DNA from: Candidatus Hydrothermarchaeota archaeon
GTDB taxonomy: Archaea > Hydrothermarchaeota > Hydrothermarchaeia > Hydrothermarchaeales > BMS3B
Assembly (NCBI GenBank): GCA_015521945.1
Contig: WANG01000031.1
Span: forward strand, 1 to 10,481
Direction of reading: 5' to 3'
Length of the DNA: 10,481 bases
Shown: piece after piece, positions 1-7,170 of the stretch
Layout: every line of letters starts with the position of its first letter
Numbering within the stretch: the stretch's first letter is position 1
Notes under the pieces: model-generated
What the model was told of the DNA's origin: nothing
Seen by the model: only the letters and a program-made list of their open reading frames with translations
Database searches by the model: none
Program-made: the position numbers and the translations under genes

Positions 1-7
1 CTGGAAA

Positions 8-24
8 CACAAATTATATATACC
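8..24 (+). promoter_or_regulatory. Archaeal BRE/TATA promoter of the beta-helix gene
   Basis: An A/T stretch containing ATTATATATA (13-22) follows a purine-rich BRE-like ACACAAA. At the usual archaeal spacing of about 25 bp, transcription would begin near 40-46. That is just at the upstream GTG (46) and about 45 nt before the ATG at 91. The assignment rests on motif and position only. Confidence 0.6.
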
Positions 25-90
25 CTTCTGAAAAAGACACTAAGGGTGGTCGGGGTGAGCCACCCCTGGACAAAATATGGCTGTGGCTGC

Positions 91-2946
91 ATGGCGCTAA
101 GGAAACTGCTTGTGTTTGTAGCCGTTTTCGGCTTCTCCCTTGCCGTCGCCTGGGGCGAGGTAATCACCGTGGGGAGCGGAGGTAACTTCTCCACCATCCA
201 GGAGGCTGTTGCCTACGCCTCACCCTACGACACCATCTTGGTGATGCCGGGGGTCTACTACGAGAACCTGCACCTCACCAAGCCCCTGAACCTCAGCGCC
301 CCCTACGGAGCCACCGTTATCCCGGGGGACCAGTACCTGCCCGTGCTCCACCTGCAGGGCGTGAGCGGGGTCAACGTGAGCGGCTTCACCCTGAGGTACG
401 CCGAAACCGGGGGCGCAGGAGCTCCGGGAGTGCCGGGTATGCTCGGGATATACCTTGAGAGCGCCAGCGGGAACCTGCTGAGGAACGTGAGCGTGCTGGG
501 CTTCCCCACGGGTGTGATACTCAACTCCTCCACGGGCAACGTGCTTGAGGGGGTGAGGGTGCTCTCCGCCACCTGGAACTCCATATACCTGGAAAACTCC
601 AGTTCCAACACCCTGGTGGACGTCGTGGCTAAGGGCAGCGCGAGGGCGCACGGCGTGGTGCTGCGCCTCTCAAATAGCAACACCTTCATAAACCTCACCG
701 CCAGCGGCAACAGCGGGCACGGGGTGCTGCTGGAGAACTCTGGCTCCAACGCCTTCTACGGTGGTGAGGCTGTGAACAACACCTTCGGGTTCTTCCTTCA
801 GGGCTCCAGCGGCAACGTGATAGCCGGGATGAACATCAGCCTCAACTACGCCGAGAACCTCAGGTTTGAGGAGTCCTCCTACAACACCCTGGAAAACTCG
901 GTGGTATACAGCTCGGTCACCGAGAACGGCATCTACCTCAACGAGTCCCACTACAACACCCTCTCCAACCTGAGCATAGCCCGCAACCGGTGGAACGGGG
1001 TTTACATAAACGCCTCCAGGGGTACTAAGGTGGTGGGGTGCGACATCTACGCCAACGAGCCTGCAGGGGTCTACATCCTGAACTCGCCGGAGAGCGTGGT
1101 GAGCGGGAGCAGGGTTCACCACAACCTCTGGAGGGGGGTGTACGTGGTTGCCTCCGACGGGGTCAGGGTGGAGAACAGCAGCATCTACGCCAACCAGGAG
1201 GGGGTGTACTTTGAGCTCTCCACTGGGGTGAGGGTGGTGAACAACACCCTTGACTCAAACCTGCTGTACGGGATAAGGGCGAGGAGCTCGGGTGCAGCCA
1301 CCATAGCCCTGAACACCGTGAGCAACACCACAGCCAACCCCTGGGCGAAGGGGGTTGAGCTTAGCTCCGTTACCGGCTCGGTGGTGTACCACAACGCCTT
1401 CCTCAACAACTCCATCCAGGCGTGGGACGACTCCGGGAACGCCTGGGACTACGCAGGGGGAGGCAACTACTGGAGCGACTACGACACCCAGGCGGAGGGG
1501 TGCTACGACTCCGACCTGAACAGGAGGTGCGACTCCCCCTATGCGATACCCCCGAACGCCTCGGACAGGTACCCCTACACCAAGCCCTACCTGTGGCTCG
1601 GGGTGCCGAGAATCGCAGGCGCTGTGGCGAGCCCAAGTGAGCCAACGGTGGGGGGAACGGTCAACCTCACCTTCACCCTCGTGAACCCCGGGAGCGCTGA
1701 CTTTTCGGGCAGGGTTGAGGGCTCCGCCTGGCTGCCCGACGGCACCGGGAGGTACCTGGGGATAAAGAGCGTGTTCATACCCGCGGGGGGCAGCCTCAAC
1801 GTAACCTTCCCCCACACTGTCTCCCAGGGCGGCTCCCACGACTACGACCTTTACTTAGAGCCCCAGAACGGGAACTGGCTCACCGCAATAGACCACGTTT
1901 ACGTGCAGGACGGGTTCAGGGGCAGGGGGGCGCAGGTGCTGAGCGAGGGCTTTGGCGCGCCCCCTGACTGGAGCACCCTGCGCTGGCGCTTCACCGGCGG
2001 GGAGTACGTGGGCACCGCCGAGGGGGCGAGCGTGGCGTACCTGCCGGGCTACTCCGGCACCGACTTCACCTACACCGCCGAGATGAGGCTCTACAGCGCA
2101 AACGCCACCCTGAGCGGCACCGCAGGCGTGGTGTTCAGGTACAGGGACGAGAGCAACTACTACCTCCTCACCGCCTACCCCACCCTGAGCCTCCTGAGGC
2201 TGTGGAGCGTTGTGAACGGCACCTGGTACCTGCTGAATGAGACCCAGTACACCTTCACCCCTGGGGCGAGCTACCTGCTTGAGGTCTCCCTCTCGGGCAG
2301 CAGGGTGGTTGCCAGGGTCAACTCAACCCCCCTGCTCACCTTCTCCGCCCTGAGCTCCCACCCCTCTGGAAGCGTGGGGCTCAGGGTGAGGGACGCCTCC
2401 GCGGGTTTCGGGTGGGTAAGGATACAGGACGCATCCGGGGTGAGGTACGAGAGCTTCTCACCCCCGTCCCTGGGGTGGTGCACCCTGAGGTGGTGCACCT
2501 CCGGGGGAGCCTACTCCAGCACCGCCTACGAGTTCAGCACCATCAGCTTCTCACCTTCGCCCGCGGTGGCAAACCTCACCTACGAGGTGCGCCTGCGCAT
2601 TCTCGGGGGCAAGCAGTGGACCAACCCCACCGCGGGTGTGGTGTTCAGGTACAGGGATGAGAGCAACTACTACCTCTACACCCTCTACCCGGAGAGCAAC
2701 CTCACCAGACTCTGGAGCGTTGTGAACGGCACCTGGTACCTGCTGGACGAGGCTCAGCACCCCTTAGAGTACGGCAGGAGCTACGTGCTCAGGGTGGAGG
2801 TTGCTGGGGCGAGGGTGAGGGCATACCTGGACGGCAGGAGGGTGCTGGGCTTCTCTGCCCTGAGCTCCCACCCCTCGGGCAGGCTGGGGGTAAGAATAAG
2901 AAACGCCGCCGCGGAGTATGATTATGCCACCGCGGAGAGCTGGTAG
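91..2946 (+). CDS. Secreted NosD-type parallel beta-helix protein with two C-terminal lectin-like repeats
   Basis: A large exported surface protein, 951 aa from the ATG at 91. Residues 1-22 (MALRKLLVFVAVFGFSLAVAWG) form a Sec-type signal peptide. An in-frame GTG at 46 would add 15 residues and could be used by a leaderless mRNA; I prefer 91 because the signal peptide then starts normally, although no clear Shine-Dalgarno site precedes it. Residues about 25-500 are short right-handed beta-helix coils rich in Asn, Ser and Gly (NTL, GVYI, NN ladders), ending in the NosD-style GGNYWSDY and DRYPY motifs. About 503-608 is an Ig/CARDB-like beta-sandwich. About 610-780 and 781-951 are two copies of a concanavalin/LamG-like domain. 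Many N-glycosylation sequons (NVS, NLS, NSS, NLT) are present. No C-terminal membrane anchor or sorting tail is visible. NosD here names the fold: no nos genes are nearby, so a carbohydrate-binding or cell-surface role is inferred. The 3' end overlaps the DUF192 gene. Confidence 0.85.
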   Translation: MALRKLLVFVAVFGFSLAVAWGEVITVGSGGNFSTIQEAVAYASPYDTILVMPGVYYENLHLTKPLNLSAPYGATVIPGDQYLPVLHLQGVSGVNVSGFTLRYAETGGAGAPGVPGMLGIYLESASGNLLRNVSVLGFPTGVILNSSTGNVLEGVRVLSATWNSIYLENSSSNTLVDVVAKGSARAHGVVLRLSNSNTFINLTASGNSGHGVLLENSGSNAFYGGEAVNNTFGFFLQGSSGNVIAGMNISLNYAENLRFEESSYNTLENSVVYSSVTENGIYLNESHYNTLSNLSIARNRWNGVYINASRGTKVVGCDIYANEPAGVYILNSPESVVSGSRVHHNLWRGVYVVASDGVRVENSSIYANQEGVYFELSTGVRVVNNTLDSNLLYGIRARSSGAATIALNTVSNTTANPWAKGVELSSVTGSVVYHNAFLNNSIQAWDDSGNAWDYAGGGNYWSDYDTQAEGCYDSDLNRRCDSPYAIPPNASDRYPYTKPYLWLGVPRIAGAVASPSEPTVGGTVNLTFTLVNPGSADFSGRVEGSAWLPDGTGRYLGIKSVFIPAGGSLNVTFPHTVSQGGSHDYDLYLEPQNGNWLTAIDHVYVQDGFRGRGAQVLSEGFGAPPDWSTLRWRFTGGEYVGTAEGASVAYLPGYSGTDFTYTAEMRLYSANATLSGTAGVVFRYRDESNYYLLTAYPTLSLLRLWSVVNGTWYLLNETQYTFTPGASYLLEVSLSGSRVVARVNSTPLLTFSALSSHPSGSVGLRVRDASAGFGWVRIQDASGVRYESFSPPSLGWCTLRWCTSGGAYSSTAYEFSTISFSPSPAVANLTYEVRLRILGGKQWTNPTAGVVFRYRDESNYYLYTLYPESNLTRLWSVVNGTWYLLDEAQHPLEYGRSYVLRVEVAGARVRAYLDGRRVLGFSALSSHPSGRLGVRIRNAAAEYDYATAESW
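1915..2940 (+). repeat. Tandem duplication of a ~170-residue lectin-like module
   Basis: Two copies sit in tandem with a period of exactly 510 bp. The block encoding VVFRYRDESNYY lies at 2131 and again at 2641. The block encoding WSVVNGTWYLL and the block encoding FSALSSHPSG also recur at +510. These cores are nearly identical in DNA, while the flanking parts have diverged. The second copy has gained two cysteines (GWCTLRWC) where the first has Ser and Arg, which could form a local disulfide in the secreted protein. Confidence 0.85.
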
Positions 2947-3322
2947 GTACCTGCTGAGCAACGGCAGGGAGGTGTGCAGGGTCAGGGTGGCTGATACCTT
3001 CCGGAGCAGGCTACTGGGGCTGATGTTCAGGCGCAGGCTGCCCCCCGGGGAGGGTCTGCTCATAGAGTTCCCCGGATACGGAGCTAAAGCAGGGGTTCAC
3101 TCCATGTTCATGCGCTTCCCCCTTGACCTCTACTACTTAGACGACACCCTGAGGGTGGTGGAGGTGGCGCGCCTGAAGCCCTGGAGGGTGCACATCCCGA
3201 GGAGGCGGTGCAGGTACGTGCTGGAGGTCAGCGCGGGCACCCTCGGGTTCATGTGCGGCGACGTGCTCACCCTGACCCCCGCTCCCAGGGAAAAAGGGGA
3301 AGGAGGTACTCGGCAACGCTGA
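2924..3322 (+). CDS. DUF192 family protein
   Basis: A protein of 132 aa from the ATG at 2924. It matches the DUF192 family: an N-terminal V-D-T-F-x-S-R-x-x-G-L-M-F-R region (residues about 23-37), the central HSMFMRFPLDLYYLD signature, then the VVEVARLKPWR strand and a late ALEV/G-x-x-G-like segment (VLEVSAGTLGFMCGD). The function of the family is not established; it is a small beta-rich domain found widely in archaea and bacteria. An upstream ATG at 2918 is only 1 nt from the GGAG at 2913-2916, whereas 2924 has 7 nt spacing, so 2924 is preferred. The gene starts inside the end of the beta-helix gene (23-bp overlap), suggesting translational coupling. No signal peptide is visible, so it is probably cytoplasmic. 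Its last 56 bp overlap the convergent cca gene. Confidence 0.85.
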   Translation: MPPRRAGRYLLSNGREVCRVRVADTFRSRLLGLMFRRRLPPGEGLLIEFPGYGAKAGVHSMFMRFPLDLYYLDDTLRVVEVARLKPWRVHIPRRRCRYVLEVSAGTLGFMCGDVLTLTPAPREKGEGGTRQR

Positions 3323-4637
3323 GCAGAGCCTCCTCCTCAAGGCACCCCTCACCCTCCACCACCTCAAACCCGTGCTCCTGAATGCTCATCGCCAGGTGCT
3401 TGGGTACGCCCCTGGAGTGAAGCTCCCCTCCCGAGAGGAAGTCCCGCAGCAGCTCTGCAGCGCTCCCGTGCCTGCGCTTAGTGAACACCGCCCACCTTCC
3501 ATTCAGGATGAAGGGCCTGGAGAGCTCCTCCCTGTACTTCCCCAGAAACCTCTCCTCATGGGAGGAGTTGACAGGTGGACCGAGGTGAAGGCGGGCTGCG
3601 GGAAGCACCGACTCCAGGAGCTCAAACACCAGGTGGCAGTTTCTTCCAGCGTGCACGGTGCCCCCGAGCACCCTGAAGCCCCCTGCCTCAAGCTGGCGCC
3701 TGAGCAGCCTGTGCGCCTTTCTGAGCTGCGGGTAGAGCACGTCCTCCACCACGTCAGGAGCCTCAAACCTCACCCCGACCAGCGCCGTTCCCCGGGAGGA
3801 GAGCGCCCCCAGGAGCTCCTCCCTGCTGACCCTTCTGGGGGGAGGAAAGAAGTACTCAATCGCAGGCTCCCTGAGGAAGCACTTTGAGGCATAAACGAAC
3901 TCTGAGAAGCGCTGCAGGGAAAGCGCCCCTGCCACGTTTCGGTTCTCATCCACGGGGTCTATGAATATGAGAGGAGAGCTGAAGCGCCTTCTCGCAGCCC
4001 TCTCCTCCACCTCCCCGAGGGCGAGCACCACCCCGGGCTTCCAGGTGGCTGCGCTCTGCAGCACCCTCTGAAAGCTGCCGAACCTGAGCACAAGGAGCTC
4101 GCACAGGTAGCCGGAGAAACCCTCCACCTTAGCCTCGGCTCCGTAGCACCCGATGCCCCTGAGGAACTGCTTGAGGAGGCGCACCTCATTCTCAAGCCCT
4201 CCTATCCTGCCCATCACGTAGTCGTTATGGAAGGGTGTCCTGTCAACGGCGCTTCTTATCTGCGAGGGCTCCCTTATGGCGTAGCAGGGCACCAGCTCCA
4301 CCTCATATCCCATAAACCTGCCCCTCACGTAGGGGTGCTCCGCATACCTCTTCTGCACCTCCACCAGGACCTCCGAGGCTATGCTGCTCACAACCCTCTC
4401 CATCTCCTGCTTGGTGTACTCCTCCGGGAAGAAGATGAAAACGTCAAGGTCCTTCTCGTACCTCAGCCAGGTTCCCCGTGACGCCGAGCCCAGCAGCCTG
4501 GAGTACAGCCTGCGGTCGTGCAGGCGTGCTGCCTCGTCAACGCGGGCGATTAGCGCCTTCTCCACCTCCCTGAGCTCCGCCTCCTCCTCGGGCAGGGGGA
4601 CGATGCGGGGAAGCACCCGCTCAATTACCTCCTGCAC
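3267..4637 (-). CDS. cca: CCA-adding enzyme (archaeal class I tRNA nucleotidyltransferase)
   Basis: Adds or repairs the 3'-terminal CCA of tRNAs using CTP and ATP, in the cytoplasm. The 456-aa length is usual for archaeal class I enzymes. The nucleotidyltransferase head carries GS at residues 50-51 (LLGSASRGTWL), the catalytic pair D63/D65 in EKDLDVFIFFP, and a third carboxylate, probably E114 in YEVELVPCY. As I recall, archaeal homologues often have Asp there, so this would be a conservative change. The following RTPFHNDYV and LLKQFLRGIGCYGAE..GFSGYLCELL segments are typical of the archaeal central domain. The start is GTG at 4637, preceded by a strong Shine-Dalgarno run (GGAGGGAGGAAG). It overlaps the end of mscS by 17 bp and so is probably co-transcribed and coupled. 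Its tail converges on and overlaps the DUF192 gene by 56 bp. Confidence 0.95.
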   Translation of the reverse strand: MQEVIERVLPRIVPLPEEEAELREVEKALIARVDEAARLHDRRLYSRLLGSASRGTWLRYEKDLDVFIFFPEEYTKQEMERVVSSIASEVLVEVQKRYAEHPYVRGRFMGYEVELVPCYAIREPSQIRSAVDRTPFHNDYVMGRIGGLENEVRLLKQFLRGIGCYGAEAKVEGFSGYLCELLVLRFGSFQRVLQSAATWKPGVVLALGEVEERAARRRFSSPLIFIDPVDENRNVAGALSLQRFSEFVYASKCFLREPAIEYFFPPPRRVSREELLGALSSRGTALVGVRFEAPDVVEDVLYPQLRKAHRLLRRQLEAGGFRVLGGTVHAGRNCHLVFELLESVLPAARLHLGPPVNSSHEERFLGKYREELSRPFILNGRWAVFTKRRHGSAAELLRDFLSGGELHSRGVPKHLAMSIQEHGFEVVEGEGCLEEEALLSVAEYLLPLFPWERGSG

Positions 4638-5697
4638 CTTCCTCCCTCCTGTACAGGTAAACGTCCATCTTGGTGTAGGGTATCTCTATGCCCTCCTCCG
4701 CAAACCTGCGGTATATCTCGGAGTTCAGGTAGTGCACCGCCCTGCCCTTGTACCTGGGCTCAACAACCCAGCAGAGCAGCTCAAACTCCAGACCCGAGGA
4801 GCCCAGGTTCCTCAGACGCACCCTGGGTTCTGGAGAGGAGACCACGTACTCGCAGGAGGCGGCTATCTGCTTGAGCAGCTCCTCAACCCTGAGTATGTCG
4901 CTGCCGTAGGCAACGCTCACGGGAACGCGCACCCTGAACCTGGGCTGGGGTGCGCTCTCGTTCACTATCTTTGAGCTGGCTATTATGGAGTTGGGGATGC
5001 TTATGAGCACGTCGTCCCTGGTCTTTATGCGGGTGCTCCTAAGACCTATGTGGACCACCTCCCCCCTCTCCCCGGAGTCCAGGATGATGTAGTCACCTAT
5101 CTTGAAGGGCTTGTCCATGAATATGCTTACACCGCCGAAGAAGTTGGCTATGGTGTCCTTTGCTGCAAAGGCAACCGCAAACCCCGCCAGGCCCGCAGAG
5201 GCGAGCACGGGGGTTATGCTCTTCTCCCACACGGAGAGGAGCCCCATGCCGGCTCCAGCCAGCACCACAGCCTTGCTTATGTTCTCCAGCAGGGGAAGAA
5301 GCTCCCTGCCCACACCCGTGACGTCTATTAGCCTTGAGCCTATCCCCGCGAATATTAGGGAGGTTGAGCGGAATATGGCTGCCACCCAGATTATCAAAGC
5401 CGCTGACTCAAGCAGGTTGGTGAGGTAGAACTCAACGTTCTGGGGCGGGGAGAGGTAGAGCACAGCCTGCACCGCACCCAGCAGCACTATGGTGCTGAAG
5501 ATGGGCTTGTGGAGTATCTCTATCAGCCTGTCGTCAAACTCAAAGCTGGTCCTTCTTGCAGCCTGAAGCATCACCCGGGTTATTATAAGGTCGGCTACCT
5601 TGGCTACGAAAACGGAGGCTGCAAGGATGAGCAGGGCGTTGAGGTACTCAGAGGAGGTGAGCTGGAGCGCCTGAATGGGTGCAACGAAAGCCATCAC
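4621..5697 (-). CDS. mscS: MscS-family small-conductance mechanosensitive channel
   Basis: A 358-aa membrane channel that would open under membrane tension to release solutes on hypo-osmotic shock. Hydrophobic segments lie at about 16-40, 65-83, 93-115 and 140-158. The pore helix follows at about 163-195, with the Ala/Gly-packed pattern ASAGLAGFAVAFAAKDTIANFFGG and then the hallmark FMDKPFKIGDYI. The beta domain contains GEVVHIGLRSTRIKTRDDVLISIPNS. The C-terminal alpha/beta cage ends near EEGIEIPYTKMDVY, the usual IEIPFP-type closing motif. Start codons GTG (5697) and ATG (5694) are adjacent. A TATA box 27 bp upstream puts the transcription start at or next to them, so a leaderless mRNA is likely and no Shine-Dalgarno is needed. 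cca follows in the same unit. Confidence 0.95.
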   Translation of the reverse strand: MMAFVAPIQALQLTSSEYLNALLILAASVFVAKVADLIITRVMLQAARRTSFEFDDRLIEILHKPIFSTIVLLGAVQAVLYLSPPQNVEFYLTNLLESAALIIWVAAIFRSTSLIFAGIGSRLIDVTGVGRELLPLLENISKAVVLAGAGMGLLSVWEKSITPVLASAGLAGFAVAFAAKDTIANFFGGVSIFMDKPFKIGDYIILDSGERGEVVHIGLRSTRIKTRDDVLISIPNSIIASSKIVNESAPQPRFRVRVPVSVAYGSDILRVEELLKQIAASCEYVVSSPEPRVRLRNLGSSGLEFELLCWVVEPRYKGRAVHYLNSEIYRRFAEEGIEIPYTKMDVYLYRREEGAGGN

Positions 5698-5720
5698 TCA
5701 GATTGTGAGAGGGAGGGGGA

Positions 5721-5735
5721 TATAAATCTTGGGGT
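5721..5735 (-). promoter_or_regulatory. TATA promoter of mscS-cca, predicting a leaderless mRNA
   Basis: On the minus strand, ATTTATA (5721-5727) follows a purine-rich BRE-like AACCCCAAG. Its centre is about 27 bp from the GTG at 5697, so transcription should start at the initiation codon itself. Confidence 0.6.
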
Positions 5736-5770
5736 TAAGCGCCCCATCTGCTTCCCCCGTCCCGCTCTGC

Positions 5771-5805
5771 AAAAAGGGGAAAGTATGCGCCTTTACGGCG
5801 CATAC
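5771..5805 (-). terminator. Stem-loop/T-tract terminator of the cytochrome operon
   Basis: A perfect 9-bp inverted repeat, GTATGCGCC (5783-5791) and GGCGCATAC (5797-5805), has a 5-nt loop that contains the TAA stop codon of the upstream cytochrome. On the minus strand it is followed at once by TTTCCCCTTTTT (5771-5782). Archaeal RNA polymerase terminates mainly on T-runs, so the stem may also protect the 3' end of the mRNA. Confidence 0.8.
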
Positions 5806-6473
5806 ACGCTCATGTTTATCAGCCAGTTGAAGGAGTACCCGTCGCTGTAGCAGTTCGGGTCTGCTGTGGTTGCTCCGGGCTCCCAGCCGTTGGTGCAGCC
5901 ATCGGCGGTTGCGGTTATGTTGAGGTACTGCGTCGGCTCAATTATGGTCACGTTCGCCGCACTGGTGTGGCAGGCTATGCACGCCTCGTTGGTGCCCTTG
6001 AGCAGGTCGGTGGTGTCAAGTCCTGAAGCGTTCTTGGCACGGTAGTACAGCGGACGGTGCGCCTCTATGGTGCTGTCCTCAAACTCCGAGGTTATGTTCG
6101 CCGCAGGTATCGTCAGACCGCCGTTGTCTGTGCTGGTGCCGTTCCTTACACCGTGGCAGTAGGTGCACTCAACCATCGCCGCAGCGTGGTAGCTGGCTGT
6201 AACCCCTGTCTGGTACGGGTTGTAGTAGTCCTCACCAGAGCGCTGGTTGTTGGGTATGTGGCACACCCTGCACGGGGATGTACCTATGGTGCTCTGGCTC
6301 CAGTTGTGAGCATCACCGGAGTGCAGCTCGTCGCTTATGGTGGTGTGGCACCGCTCGCAGTTGACGTTGCTGCCGTTCACGAAGGTGTGCTGCCCTGTGA
6401 ACTTCGCCATCGCCTGTGGCATCACTAAGAACGCCGTCGCAAGCAACCCGAGCACCAGCAGGATATTTCTCAC
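5793..6473 (-). CDS. Secreted tetraheme c-type cytochrome, paralogue A
   Basis: A 226-aa exported electron-transfer protein. Residues 1-23 form a signal peptide with an A-M-A|K cleavage site. Four CXXCH heme-attachment motifs lie at 39-43 (CERCH), 68-72 (CRVCH), 103-107 (CTYCH) and 165-169 (CIACH). Histidines outside the motifs are H29, H51, H56, H96 and H139; four of these (29, 56, 96, 139) are conserved in the neighbouring paralogue and are the likely distal ligands, giving bis-His hemes. Two extra cysteines near the C-terminus (193, 208) could form a disulfide. Numerous N-X-S/T sequons (for example N33, N57, N111, N126, N148, N174) suggest heavy glycosylation outside the cell. The start is GTG, with a Shine-Dalgarno GGAGGTGA directly after the TAA of the upstream paralogue (15-nt gap). 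No cytochrome-maturation genes are in the window. The redox partner is unknown; an extracellular wire or carrier is inferred. Confidence 0.9.
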   Translation of the reverse strand: MRNILLVLGLLATAFLVMPQAMAKFTGQHTFVNGSNVNCERCHTTISDELHSGDAHNWSQSTIGTSPCRVCHIPNNQRSGEDYYNPYQTGVTASYHAAAMVECTYCHGVRNGTSTDNGGLTIPAANITSEFEDSTIEAHRPLYYRAKNASGLDTTDLLKGTNEACIACHTSAANVTIIEPTQYLNITATADGCTNGWEPGATTADPNCYSDGYSFNWLINMSVYAP

Positions 6474-6488
6474 TCCAGACTCACCTCC

Positions 6489-7103
6489 TTACTTCCAGAA
6501 GCTTATATTCCATCCGGCATAACACCCCGGGGTGCCCTCCGGACAATCGCTGAAGTTCGCAACCACACCCACGAAGCTCCTGACATCCACGCTCACGTTC
6601 GCAGCGTGGGTGTGGCAGGCTATGCACGCCTCGTTTGCTCCGAGCAGGTAGTCGGTCGTATCCACACCCGAAGCGTTCCTGGCACGGTAGTACAGCGGAC
6701 GATGCGCCTCTATGCTGGCGTTCTCAAACTCCGCGGTTACGTTGGCTGCAGGTACGGGAGGGGTGCTGTAGCCCGTGGCAGAGCCGTTGTAGTTTCCGTG
6801 GCAGTAGGTGCACTCAACCAGCGCCGCAGCGTGGTAGCCGGAGGTGTTGCCCCCGTAGGCGTTGTAGAGGTCCGAGCCCGAGATCCTTATTATGTGGCAC
6901 ACCCTGCACGAGGAGCCGGAGACGGAGCTCCAGTTGTGCACCTCTCCCAGGCGCAGCTCAGCCCCTATGTCAGGGTGACACTGCTCACAGTTCACCGCGC
7001 TTCCGTTGATGAAGGTGTGCTGCCCTGTGAACTTCGCAACGGCACGGGGCATCGCCAGAGAAACAACTGCAAGCAGCCCCAGGGTGAGTATTGCCATTCT
7101 CAT
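6489..7103 (-). CDS. Secreted tetraheme c-type cytochrome, paralogue B
   Basis: A 204-aa paralogue of the following gene, first in the operon. The signal peptide ends at about residue 23 (A-V-A|K). Heme motifs lie at 39-43 (CEQCH), 66-70 (CRVCH), 98-102 (CTYCH) and 160-164 (CIACH). Non-motif histidines at 29, 56, 91 and 134 match those of paralogue A; H166 is not shared. Shared blocks include AKFTGQHTF, HNWS, YHAAA, VECTYCHG, IEAHRPLYYRA and NEACIACHT. Cysteines 187 and 194 parallel the extra C-terminal pair of paralogue A. About ten sequons occur in roughly 180 mature residues (N33, N57, N86, N106, N121, N128, N143, N169, N183, N199), unusually dense. The ATG start has GGAG 8 nt upstream, within a short leader that can fold. 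The mature size and four hemes resemble known tetraheme filament cytochromes such as bacterial OmcE, but this is only a comparison of architecture. Confidence 0.9.
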   Translation of the reverse strand: MRMAILTLGLLAVVSLAMPRAVAKFTGQHTFINGSAVNCEQCHPDIGAELRLGEVHNWSSVSGSSCRVCHIIRISGSDLYNAYGGNTSGYHAAALVECTYCHGNYNGSATGYSTPPVPAANVTAEFENASIEAHRPLYYRARNASGVDTTDYLLGANEACIACHTHAANVSVDVRSFVGVVANFSDCPEGTPGCYAGWNISFWK

Positions 7104-7131
7104 ATTTTACTCTCCTATCTGAAGGAGATAG
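7104..7131 (-). promoter_or_regulatory. Leader of the cytochrome operon with two mutually exclusive hairpins over the ribosome-binding site
   Basis: In the minus-strand RNA, CTATCT can pair with AGATAG (7126-7131 with 7115-7120). Alternatively TCTCCT can pair with AGGAGA (7123-7128 with 7111-7116). The second pairing hides the Shine-Dalgarno GGAG of paralogue B. Each stem is a perfect 6 bp but short and A/U-rich. Any regulatory role is inference. Confidence 0.35.
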
Positions 7132-7153
7132 TTTACCATTCTAAAAAATTATA

Positions 7154-7170
7154 GAAATATAAAAATTCAG
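7154..7170 (-). promoter_or_regulatory. BRE/TATA promoter of the cytochrome operon
   Basis: The minus strand reads CTGAA (BRE-like) followed by TTTTTATATTT. A start about 27 bp downstream falls near 7132, so the leader would be about 29 nt and would begin at the foldable element. A second A/T run (TATAATTTTTT) makes the exact TATA box uncertain. Confidence 0.5.

Noticed and set aside
220..1839. Several minus-strand ORFs opposite the beta-helix gene
   Set aside because: They are shadows caused by high third-position G+C; none has a promoter, a ribosome-binding site or recognisable motifs.
91..2946. True NosD maturation factor of nitrous oxide reductase
   Set aside because: No nosZ, nosF or nosY is nearby, and the protein has extra Ig-like and lectin-like domains. 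NosD-type describes only the beta-helix fold.
5793..7103. Frameshifted halves of one larger multiheme cytochrome
   Set aside because: Each ORF has its own signal peptide, ribosome-binding site and full set of four heme motifs, so they are tandem paralogues.
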